From positions 1-7,240 of the forward strand of contig JAISFK010000401.1 of the NCBI GenBank assembly GCA_031263625.1: DNA of 7,240 nt, in the 5' to 3' direction. Under the pieces are notes generated by a model that was given only the letters and a program-made list of their open reading frames with translations, searched no databases and was not told the origin of the DNA. Shown here piece after piece: positions 1-5,364 of this stretch. Position 1 is the first letter of the stretch; each line of letters begins with the position of its first letter. The translations under genes were made by a program, and so were the position numbers. This DNA is from Clostridiales bacterium (GTDB taxonomy: Bacteria; Bacillota; Clostridia; WRLR01).

Positions 1-752
1 GGCACGCCAAGCCTGACAAGCGCCGGAAAGAGCTCCCTGTCCAGGCGAAAGCTGGAGGGCTTGAAGTCAAACCCCAGCCACGCGCGCCTGCGGTACAGAA
101 AAACAAGGGCGCACGCAAAGCTGACAGCCTGGCCGATCACCGTGGCAAGCGCGGCGCCGGCCACGCCCCAGCCAAAAACGGCGACAAACAGCAAGTCCAG
201 CGCCACGTTGACCAAAGAGGCGATCGCTACAAAGACAAACGGGTGCCTGGAATCCCCCAGCCCCCTCAATATCGCGCCCGCCAGATTGTAGCCGTATATA
301 AATACGAGCCCCAGGCAGCATATTACGACATAGTCCGCAGTGCCGTCCCATGCCTCCGGCGGCGTGTTAATCAAGCCCAGCATGGCGTCGCTCAGCGCGA
401 CGCAAGCTGCCGTGAGCGCCAGCGCCGCGCCCAGCATGGACGTGAACAGCGTCCCCACGAGGCGCCCCACGCTTTCTTTCCGGTTCGCCCCGACGAGCTG
501 GGACAGTATGACCTGCCCGGCATTGGAAAAGCCTATGGCGACAAATGTCAGAAACGACAGGATCTCGCCGCCGTTCGTAACCGCGGAAAGGCCGGCGCTG
601 CCGCCAAAATGCCCCACCACCGCCATGTCCGCCATATTGTAGGTGGTCTGGAGCAGCCCGGACAGAAAGAGCGGCCCGGCAAAAGCCAGGAGCCGGCGGG
701 GTATGCTGCCGGCGGTCAGATCGCGTATAAGCGCCTGGCCGTTGTTTTTCAC
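1..752 (-). CDS. MATE family efflux transporter, N-terminal part (C-terminus off the left edge)
   Basis: This is an integral membrane, cation-coupled multidrug or metabolite exporter of the MATE (NorM/DinF-like) family. About 250 residues of a usual ~450 are present. The reading frame is open to the window edge. Visible family features are a first helix ending in YNMADMAVVGHF (about residues 38-49), GQVILSQLVGA (79-89), RGLGDSRHP (162-171), NVALDLLFV (182-190) and GVAGAALATVIGQ (196-208), with alternating hydrophobic stretches for roughly six membrane helices. The start is a GTG at 752-750 that overlaps the stop of the upstream reductase as GTGA; a TTG two codons earlier is the only in-frame alternative before a stop at 785-783. 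No clear Shine-Dalgarno sequence precedes it, so translation probably depends on coupling to the reductase gene. Its place at the end of a metabolic gene run suggests export of a product or toxic intermediate; the substrate is unknown. Confidence 0.93.
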   Translation of the reverse strand, partial: MKNNGQALIRDLTAGSIPRRLLAFAGPLFLSGLLQTTYNMADMAVVGHFGGSAGLSAVTNGGEILSFLTFVAIGFSNAGQVILSQLVGANRKESVGRLVGTLFTSMLGAALALTAACVALSDAMLGLINTPPEAWDGTADYVVICCLGLVFIYGYNLAGAILRGLGDSRHPFVFVAIASLVNVALDLLFVAVFGWGVAGAALATVIGQAVSFACALVFLYRRRAWLGFDFKPSSFRLDRELFPALVRLGV

Positions 753-1744
753 GGGCAAGCCGCAAGATCGCGGCCGCCATTTTCAAAGTCATAGTCGCCC
801 TTTTCAAAGGGGATGTCCAGCGCGCCAAGCGCGTCCTTCAGCTGCTCGACCGTCTGCGGCCCGTACAGCGGGGCGCAGCGGAAAGGCTGCACCGCGAAGA
901 ACCCCAGCACCGCCTGCGAAACCGTCGCGCCGTATTTCTCCCGCAGGGCCAGGCAGCGCCCTGCGAGCTTTATGTTTTCCGGGGTGCAGTAGGGGCTGTC
1001 CTTGACGGCTTCCTCGCCCTTCTCCGCCAGGATGTGGAAAAAACCGCTTGCCACGCCCATGTACGGCATCGCCAGATTTTGCGGATTGCTCGCGTGGTAC
1101 TCGCGCAACTCCCCGTCAATGGCGGCGAGCGTGTCGTCCGCCATGGGCTTCATATGCCTCATGCCGAGGTTGAGCAGCGCCTGATCCGCCACAAAGCCGC
1201 GATAGCCCATTTTTTTGCAGTAGGCATCGGCCTCCAGGATTCGGTCCGCCCGCCAGTTGGAGCAGCCGTAGTAGCGGATCTTCCCCTCCCTGCGAAAAGC
1301 CTCCATCGTCTCTATTTCTTCTTCTACAGGCTGCGAGCGGTTGTCCCTGTGGTAGAAATATATGTCGATCGTCTCCGTCCGCAGCGCTCTCAGGGAGAGC
1401 TCGATGTCATGCCGCATGTCGGCCGGCGACATCCTGGATATGCGCAGATCGTCGTCGGGCTTGCGATATACCGGGTGCCCGCCCTTTGTCACGAGTATGA
1501 TCCGGCCGCGCTTCCCGCTTCTGGCCAGCCAGTCGCCGACGACCCGCTCGCTCCTCCCGATCTCCGGGGGGATCCAGTCGGAATAGACGCGCGCGCTGTC
1601 TATCAGGCTGCCCCCCATGTCCAGAAACGCGTCAAAAATGCGGTCGGCGTCCGCGCCGTCCCAGTCGATGCCCGCTCCGACAGTGCCGAGCCCGAACGGG
1701 AGCATGGACAGGTCTGTGCCGGGGATTGCCACTTTTTCAGCCAT
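749..1744 (-). CDS. Aldo/keto reductase
   Basis: This is a cytoplasmic NAD(P)H-dependent oxidoreductase of the aldo/keto reductase superfamily, reducing an aldehyde or ketone to an alcohol (or the reverse). It has 331 residues, normal for the family. The catalytic tetrad is complete: Asp49 and Tyr54 (in DSARVY), Lys87 (VTKGG) and His132 (FYHRD). The GCSNW segment (160-164) matches the usual GVSNF strand, and PLYGPQTVEQLKDAL (about 292-306) matches the C-terminal cofactor-binding loop. The ATG at 1744 is chosen because the conserved fold begins at once (PFGLGTVGAG) and GGGGAGGGG lies 10 nt upstream; a longer in-frame version to 1834 would only add an Arg-rich shadow of the upstream gene. It starts 4 nt after the cupin-like gene and overlaps the MATE gene by 4 nt, so the three are probably co-translated. 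The substrate is not deducible. Confidence 0.95.
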   Translation of the reverse strand: MAEKVAIPGTDLSMLPFGLGTVGAGIDWDGADADRIFDAFLDMGGSLIDSARVYSDWIPPEIGRSERVVGDWLARSGKRGRIILVTKGGHPVYRKPDDDLRISRMSPADMRHDIELSLRALRTETIDIYFYHRDNRSQPVEEEIETMEAFRREGKIRYYGCSNWRADRILEADAYCKKMGYRGFVADQALLNLGMRHMKPMADDTLAAIDGELREYHASNPQNLAMPYMGVASGFFHILAEKGEEAVKDSPYCTPENIKLAGRCLALREKYGATVSQAVLGFFAVQPFRCAPLYGPQTVEQLKDALGALDIPFEKGDYDFENGGRDLAACP

Positions 1745-1748
1745 AGCG

Positions 1749-2378
1749 CTACATCCCCTCCCCAATCGCCTTCTCCATGGGCGCGACGGGATCGCTGCCG
1801 TAAAACGAGCGGTACGCCTCCATGTCATCGCCAATCACTTCCTGGATTTTGGCGTTGTCGCCCACAAAATCCCATGCGTTTTCTATTTTGGCCTCCGCTT
1901 TCGAGTTGACCGTGTAGACATTGATCACGAAGAGATCCCTGCGGAATTTGGTGACGTAAATCGGGCCGTAGCGCACTCCCTTGGGGATCAGCACGCTCCT
2001 GGGCTCGCTGAACCGGAAGATTTCCTCGCTCTCGCCCTCCCCGAGGTGGAACTCGACCTCCGCGCCCAGATCCCGCATGTCGTCCATGCCGGTCCCGCAG
2101 AAGATCATGGTCTTGTCGCAGCCCATGTTGTACTTGGGGAACGGGCCGCCCTTGTGGTCGCCCATATTGTACGCGCGACTCTGGAAGCCTTCGGGGAAGC
2201 CGTTCATCATCATGTAATTGCCCGTGATCGTCAGAATTTCCACCATGTTGGGCGCTTCCTCCAGATATTTCTGGCCCTTGAATTCCTGCCCGAATATCCA
2301 GGTTCCGGCCCGGCCGGGGCGGCGCGGGTTGTCCTCGCGCAAAAACATTTCGGCGCAGCAAGCTTCGTATTTGCCCAT
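1749..2378 (-). CDS. Cupin-like protein of unknown function
   Basis: I do not recognise a named family for this 209-residue soluble protein. It has no signal peptide or membrane segment. Residues about 106-150 read like the core of a cupin beta-barrel: an acidic strand (EVEFHLGEGESEEIFRF), then PRSVLIPKGVRYGP (126-139), the usual PxG turn of cupin motif 2, then strand-like YVTKFRRDLFVINVY. The His that normally follows the PxG turn is Tyr137, and no HxH pair is present, so a classical metal site seems missing. The N-terminal half is rich in Met, Gly and aromatic residues (YMMMNGFPEG, 55-64), with Cys at 7, 8, 87 and 94. The ATG at 2378 has AGAGGG 11 nt upstream. It sits between the metallo-hydrolase gene (78 nt away) and the reductase gene (4 nt). 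A role as an isomerase, a binding protein or a partner of the neighbouring enzymes is possible but unproven. Confidence 0.85.
   Translation of the reverse strand: MGKYEACCAEMFLREDNPRRPGRAGTWIFGQEFKGQKYLEEAPNMVEILTITGNYMMMNGFPEGFQSRAYNMGDHKGGPFPKYNMGCDKTMIFCGTGMDDMRDLGAEVEFHLGEGESEEIFRFSEPRSVLIPKGVRYGPIYVTKFRRDLFVINVYTVNSKAEAKIENAWDFVGDNAKIQEVIGDDMEAYRSFYGSDPVAPMEKAIGEGM
1755..1763 (-). promoter_or_regulatory. Ribosome binding site for the aldo/keto reductase
   Basis: The minus strand reads GGGGAGGGG, 10 nt before the ATG at 1744. It lies inside the last codons of the cupin-like gene and decides the reductase start against the upstream alternative at 1834. Confidence 0.7.
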
Positions 2379-2389
2379 GTTGCGTTCAT

Positions 2390-2395
2390 CCCTCT
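2390..2395 (-). promoter_or_regulatory. Ribosome binding site for the cupin-like gene
   Basis: AGAGGG on the minus strand lies 11 nt before the ATG at 2378, directly downstream of the 10-bp repeat array. The spacing is slightly long. An out-of-frame ATG immediately abuts this site and is too close to be used. Confidence 0.55.
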
Positions 2396-2454
2396 TTCTT
2401 TATCTCTGTTTATCTCGCTTATCTTCCTTTATCTTTCTTTTTCTTGCTTTATCT
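2396..2454 (-). repeat. 10-bp tandem repeat array, six degenerate units, purine-rich on the transcribed sense
   Basis: The gap between the metallo-hydrolase stop and the cupin-like gene is filled by six units of about 10 bp. On the minus strand, in order, they are AGATAAAGCA, AGAAAAAGAA, AGATAAAGGA, AGATAAGCG (one base short), AGATAAACAG and AGATAAAGAA. On the plus strand the TATCT core recurs at 2401, 2411, 2420, 2430 and 2450, with a TTTCT variant at 2440, giving steps of 10, 9, 10, 10 and 10. The array begins right after the TAA stop and ends at the ribosome binding site. It is AT-rich and almost purely A/G in the mRNA sense, unlike its GC-rich surroundings. Confidence 0.85.
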
Positions 2455-2456
2455 TT

Positions 2457-3458
2457 TTATATGCCATTTTTGAAGTAGGGCATGTAGCCGCCGCTCGGGA
2501 GCTTTTTCAGCCGCCTGTCCCCGCGCAGCTCGTCGTATGCCTCGGGGTCGGCGATGATCTGGTTGCAGGCCTCTATCAGCTCCAGCACCAGGCTGCTGTC
2601 GAGATCCTGGATCCCGTGGCCGCAGAATATGCGGTCGAACTCGCCCAGACGCTTGGACAGGCGGATCAGCGCGTCGCGCAGGGTGGTGCATTTGCGCATG
2701 GAGTCCTCGCTGGGGAGCCAGCTCCCCTGGAATTTGTCCCTGGCGTGGCGCTCGTCGGCGCTAAAATTGCTGCCGCCGGTCAGGCCGCCGGCTGGAAAGG
2801 CGTCGCCGCCAATGAGGAAGCGGCCCTGCCTGTCCAAGTAGGCGCTGTGCCCCGGCTGGTGCCCAGGGATGTTGACGAGCTCGACCTCGTAGCCCCGCCC
2901 GAGCTCGAACGCATGGCAGTCCGGCACGCCGACGAACTCGTAGCGCTTGAACGGCACGAAATCCTTGGGATCAAACTCCACCCAGATCGGCTTGCCGCTG
3001 TCGTCCGTCAGATAGTGGCGGATGCCCTCGTCCTGCTTCCACTCCATGTCAGGCGCCTGGAGCTGGTGGGAATGGCAGCGGTCAAACTGGCAGTTGCCGT
3101 AGGAGTGGTCGGGGCTGCAGTGGGTGTTGGCCACAATGAGCGGCATGTCGCCCGTGATTTCGCCTACCAGCCCTTTCAAGTCGCCCACGCCGAAGCTGGT
3201 GTCTATCAGCATGGCCTTTTCCGGGCCGACGATCAGCCACATCCACACGAGCCCGCCGCCGGTGTCCAGAATGTGCGTCAGCAGGCCGTAGAGGTTGTCT
3301 CGGAACTGGTAGACCTCCACGTATGGGTCTATGTCATAGACCCTCTTGGTCGGGTTGTTCTCCCGCAGCTCCTTGATCCACGCGCCGAAAACTGGGTCGC
3401 CGATGCGCCCGCTCTTGATGGGCTTGCTTATAAAATCCCTGTGCTTGCCGTAAGGCAT
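2457..3458 (-). CDS. Metallo-beta-lactamase-fold hydrolase with a variant metal-binding motif
   Basis: This is a 333-residue cytoplasmic protein of the metallo-beta-lactamase superfamily, whose members hydrolyse thioesters, lactones, phosphoesters, sulfates and other bonds. The fold's landmarks appear in order: strand LIDTSFG (84-90), the metal motif region NTHCSPDH (111-118), PGHQPGHSAY (198-207, ligand His204), GGDAF (217-221, Asp219) and CGHG (279-282, His281). The canonical HxHxDH is changed to His113-Cys-Ser115-Pro-Asp117-His118, so one zinc ligand is replaced by serine. A Cys/His-rich stretch follows at once (Cys123, Cys128, His129, His131). There is no signal peptide. The ATG at 3458 is supported by GGGGAGGG 8 nt upstream. 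It lies 109 nt downstream of the alpha/beta-hydrolase gene and has a tandem-repeat array on each side. The substrate is unknown; a pathway with two successive hydrolysis steps is suggested by context only. Confidence 0.93.
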   Translation of the reverse strand: MPYGKHRDFISKPIKSGRIGDPVFGAWIKELRENNPTKRVYDIDPYVEVYQFRDNLYGLLTHILDTGGGLVWMWLIVGPEKAMLIDTSFGVGDLKGLVGEITGDMPLIVANTHCSPDHSYGNCQFDRCHSHQLQAPDMEWKQDEGIRHYLTDDSGKPIWVEFDPKDFVPFKRYEFVGVPDCHAFELGRGYEVELVNIPGHQPGHSAYLDRQGRFLIGGDAFPAGGLTGGSNFSADERHARDKFQGSWLPSEDSMRKCTTLRDALIRLSKRLGEFDRIFCGHGIQDLDSSLVLELIEACNQIIADPEAYDELRGDRRLKKLPSGGYMPYFKNGI

Positions 3459-3466
3459 GTGAAAAT

Positions 3467-3474
3467 CCCTCCCC
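3467..3474 (-). promoter_or_regulatory. Ribosome binding site for the metallo-hydrolase
   Basis: GGGGAGGG on the minus strand is 8 nt before the ATG at 3458. It is a strong site located just downstream of the 8-bp repeat array. Confidence 0.75.
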
Positions 3475-3484
3475 TGTCAAATCT

Positions 3485-3550
3485 TTATTTGCATGATTGC
3501 ATATTGCATGATTGCATGATTGCATGATTGCATGGGCATATGATTTGCAT
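3485..3550 (-). other. Possible 21-codon Cys-rich leader ORF through the 8-bp repeats (tentative)
   Basis: An ATG at 3550-3548 opens a 21-codon frame that ends with TAA at 3487-3485, before the metallo-hydrolase ribosome binding site. The peptide starts MQIICPCNHAIMQSC and has four Cys (5, 7, 15, 20); most of it is read from the tandem repeat. No good Shine-Dalgarno sequence precedes it, so it may be a chance reading of the repeats. Confidence 0.2.
3491..3529. repeat. 8-bp tandem repeat array (GCATGATT on plus, AATCATGC on minus)
   Basis: On the plus strand GCATGATT occurs at 3491-3498, then a 7-nt variant GCATATT (3499-3505), then three exact copies at 3506-3513, 3514-3521 and 3522-3529. 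A decayed unit GCATGGGC follows (3530-3537), and a related GCATGAAT lies at 3547-3554. The block is AT-rich in a GC-rich neighbourhood and lies wholly in the 109-nt gap between the alpha/beta-hydrolase stop and the metallo-hydrolase ribosome binding site. Each unit contains the palindromes TGCA and CATG. Confidence 0.9.
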
Positions 3551-3553
3551 GAA

Positions 3554-3570
3554 TAGCCCGCAAGCGGCTA
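3554..3570 (-). other. Short hairpin over the stop codon of the alpha/beta-hydrolase gene
   Basis: TAGCC (minus 3570-3566, containing the stop) can pair with GGCTA (3558-3554) around a 7-nt loop, or alternatively through CCGC/GCGG with a bulge. No T-run follows, so this is not a convincing intrinsic terminator. It could mark an mRNA 3' end or processing point. Confidence 0.35.
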
Positions 3571-5340
3571 CAGCAGCTCTATGACCGCCCCGGAATCCCG
3601 ATCCCTGGCGAAGCGGCGCATGTAGCTCCACGCAACCCCGCACATGGACGGCGCGATCGTGTGCGGCGCGTTCTCCACGGCCACTACCCGGAAATGGAAC
3701 TTGCCGTCCGCGTTTTTGAGATCCGCCACGTAGTGCTCGAAGCCGTCTATATAGAGCGTTTCGGCGCGATCGCTTGGGAACCCCAGCTCCCGCGTGGCCT
3801 TGCACGGGCTGCTCGCCGCCGCCAGCACGTCCTCGGCCCGCTGCTCCGGGCAGCGCTGCGCTTTGAGCCGGCGGTTCCACATGGCAATCTTGCCCTCGGC
3901 GGAGGCGGCGTAGCCCTCCACGTTGATGCCCGCCTCAAAGGCGCGCCCGGCCTTGTTGACCGGCACGAGGCAGCCCACCTCCTTGCACCCGCACAGGATG
4001 CAGGTGGGCATGTCCATTGTCTCCATCAAGGCGGCCCGCTCGTCGTCAACCGCCACGGCCTCGTGGCTGACGGCGGGAGCGGGCAGCCCCGGCGAGTTGC
4101 CCATGGGCGCGACGCATGCGATCGCCTTAGGGTGCCGCCGGGCAAACTCCTGGGCAAAATGCCCGTTGTGCGAGTGCCCGGTGATGTAGACGCGGGAGAG
4201 GTCAACTGGATAGCGCCTTGCCGCGTCGTCCAGGATGCCGCAGATCAGGTCGTTGCCGCGCGGGCTCTCCATGGCGAAAAATATGACGGCGCAGCCGCCC
4301 TGCGCCGCGACGTCGCAGAACCCCCGGAACATGCTGAATCCGGCGACGATCCCGTGGTCGTTCGGCTCGTTGACCTCGTGCAGGCACACGACTATCGGCA
4401 GCTTTTCTGGGCCGGCGCCGGTCGGGACGAAGATCGCCCAGCGCTCGCCCTCGACGAAGCGGGTGTCGCAGCGCAGGCCCATTTCCCGCCAATAGGCGCG
4501 CGCCTCCGGGCTGTCCGGCGACCGGTGCGCGGACATGAAGATGCGGCCCTCCAGAATCTTGCGGCCCATCTCGCTGCGGAGCATCCGCTCCCTGTCCACC
4601 GTCCCGTCCCCGGCGCCGTCCGGCGGGTGGGGCCGCCACGGCGAAACCCAGCGGCGGCTGAAATTCAGCGCCGGGATCCCGTCGAAAAGCTCGACGCAGG
4701 CGTCGGGATCCTCCGCGTCGCTCCCGTCCTCCAGCGGGTAGGCAAAGCCCTCCAGCTGCTTCAGGCTCAGGCCGTTTTCCCTGACGGCGCTCAAGTCCAC
4801 GAGGATCCTGTCCTTGTCGCCGCAATAGTTCTGCAGGCCCTCCGTTATCATGCCGCCGAACATGCGAGCGGGCGCGCCGTTGCCGACGACGAAGATCAGC
4901 GAGCGATCTTTATTCCGCGCCGCGCCGTCGATGTGGCCGCTATATTTTTCCAGCGTTTTCATCGCCCAGAAGGGATCGTCGTAATTCTCCCTGTGAAAGA
5001 CGAGCAGGAGCGGCAGCTTTCTGTCGCGCCTCTCATACGCCTCCTGCGGGACAATCGCCAGCCAGCGGGTGGCGCCCATTTCCAGGCTTTCGTAGCGCAG
5101 TCCGCCGGCGTTTAGCCTGCCGATGGCGGCGGGATCGTCCACGCAGCCCGCCTTGTAGTGGTAGGCCGGGCTCAGCCTGGCCTCCGCCCAGTCCTGCTGG
5201 TATTCCGGCCGCGCGTCGATGCCGCCCCGGCGCTCCGGCAGCTTCCCCAGGATCCGAACCAGCCGCTCCAGCGCGCTGGGGCCGGCCGCCGGCATGGTTT
5301 CCCATAAATCAAAGTGCGGGTATCCGTAATCCGCGTTCAT
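3568..5340 (-). CDS. Alpha/beta-hydrolase (esterase/depolymerase type) with a duplicated, degenerate N-terminal core
   Basis: This is a 590-residue protein with no signal peptide, hence probably cytoplasmic. The C-terminal half (about 290-575) is a serine hydrolase core like that of PHB-depolymerase or feruloyl-esterase-type enzymes: ERWAIFVPT and LPIVVCLHE (about 299-322) form the first strands and oxyanion region, GHSHNG (388-393) is the nucleophile elbow with Ser390, and His560 (ENAPHT) is the likely catalytic His; the acid is not assigned. The N-terminal half (about 83-200) resembles the same core (TRWLAIVPQ, KLPLLLVFHREN, then VDLSAVRENG at the elbow position) but has no nucleophile Ser, so it looks like an inactive copy. 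The ATG at 5340 has GGGAGG 7 nt upstream. It follows the transporter ATPase by 24 nt. Ester hydrolysis of an imported compound is the likely role; the exact substrate, and whether it is a carbohydrate ester, is open. Confidence 0.88.
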   Translation of the reverse strand: MNADYGYPHFDLWETMPAAGPSALERLVRILGKLPERRGGIDARPEYQQDWAEARLSPAYHYKAGCVDDPAAIGRLNAGGLRYESLEMGATRWLAIVPQEAYERRDRKLPLLLVFHRENYDDPFWAMKTLEKYSGHIDGAARNKDRSLIFVVGNGAPARMFGGMITEGLQNYCGDKDRILVDLSAVRENGLSLKQLEGFAYPLEDGSDAEDPDACVELFDGIPALNFSRRWVSPWRPHPPDGAGDGTVDRERMLRSEMGRKILEGRIFMSAHRSPDSPEARAYWREMGLRCDTRFVEGERWAIFVPTGAGPEKLPIVVCLHEVNEPNDHGIVAGFSMFRGFCDVAAQGGCAVIFFAMESPRGNDLICGILDDAARRYPVDLSRVYITGHSHNGHFAQEFARRHPKAIACVAPMGNSPGLPAPAVSHEAVAVDDERAALMETMDMPTCILCGCKEVGCLVPVNKAGRAFEAGINVEGYAASAEGKIAMWNRRLKAQRCPEQRAEDVLAAASSPCKATRELGFPSDRAETLYIDGFEHYVADLKNADGKFHFRVVAVENAPHTIAPSMCGVAWSYMRRFARDRDSGAVIELL

Positions 5341-5347
5341 GTCCTGT

Positions 5348-5353
5348 CCTCCC
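5348..5353 (-). promoter_or_regulatory. Ribosome binding site for the alpha/beta-hydrolase
   Basis: GGGAGG on the minus strand is 7 nt before the ATG at 5340. Its first two bases are also the last two bases of the GC dyad at 5352-5364, so the hairpin could affect its accessibility. Confidence 0.7.
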
Positions 5354-5364
5354 GCGCAGCGCGG
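5352..5364 (-). other. Perfect 13-bp GC dyad between the ABC ATPase stop and the hydrolase ribosome binding site
   Basis: The minus strand reads CCGCGCTGCGCGG: 6-bp perfect inverted arms around a single central base. As RNA this gives a 5-bp all-GC stem with a 3-nt loop. It starts at the base after the ATPase TAG and runs into the GGGAGG site. It has no T-run, so it is not a standard terminator; it may stabilise a 3' end or tune translation of the next gene. Confidence 0.5.

Noticed and set aside
367..828. 153-codon minus-strand frame upstream of and overlapping the MATE gene
   Set aside because: It is frame-shifted relative to the MATE reading, which shows continuous membrane helices and family motifs from the GTG at 752; the other frame is Arg-rich without motifs.
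1825..2388. Alternative ATG at 2388-2386 for a protein overlapping the cupin-like gene
   Set aside because: It abuts the AGAGGG site with no spacer, and its frame is an Arg/Gly-rich shadow with no motif; the ATG at 2378 has acceptable spacing.
2456..2461. TATAAA on the minus strand as a -10 box for the cupin-like gene
   Set aside because: There is no -35-like hexamer at 16-18 nt upstream, and the A/T run is part of the stop codon and repeat array.
3475..3480. Consensus-like TTGACA on the minus strand as a -35 box
   Set aside because: The expected -10 position 17 nt further on reads TGCCTT and is inside the metallo-hydrolase coding start; TTGACA overlaps the leader next to the ribosome binding site.
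1617..3527. 636-codon open frame on the plus strand crossing three genes
   Set aside because: It lies antisense to three well-supported minus-strand genes, runs through both repeat arrays and shows no recognisable motif; long antisense frames are common in GC-rich coding DNA.
3491..3554. CRISPR array
   Set aside because: Units are 8 bp, directly adjacent and without spacers; no cas genes are present.
3535..3563. TTGCGG and TATGCC with a 17-nt spacer as a promoter for the metallo-hydrolase
   Set aside because: Each hexamer matches only about half of the consensus; this is too weak to call in an AT-rich repeat region.
3661..5115. 484-codon open frame on the plus strand antisense to the alpha/beta-hydrolase
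   Set aside because: The minus-strand gene has a catalytic elbow and family strands; the plus frame is Arg/Ala/Pro-rich with no family signal, as expected of a shadow frame.
5352..5364. Intrinsic terminator after the OppF-type gene
   Set aside because: The stem is short and no T-run follows; the next gene's ribosome binding site begins at once.
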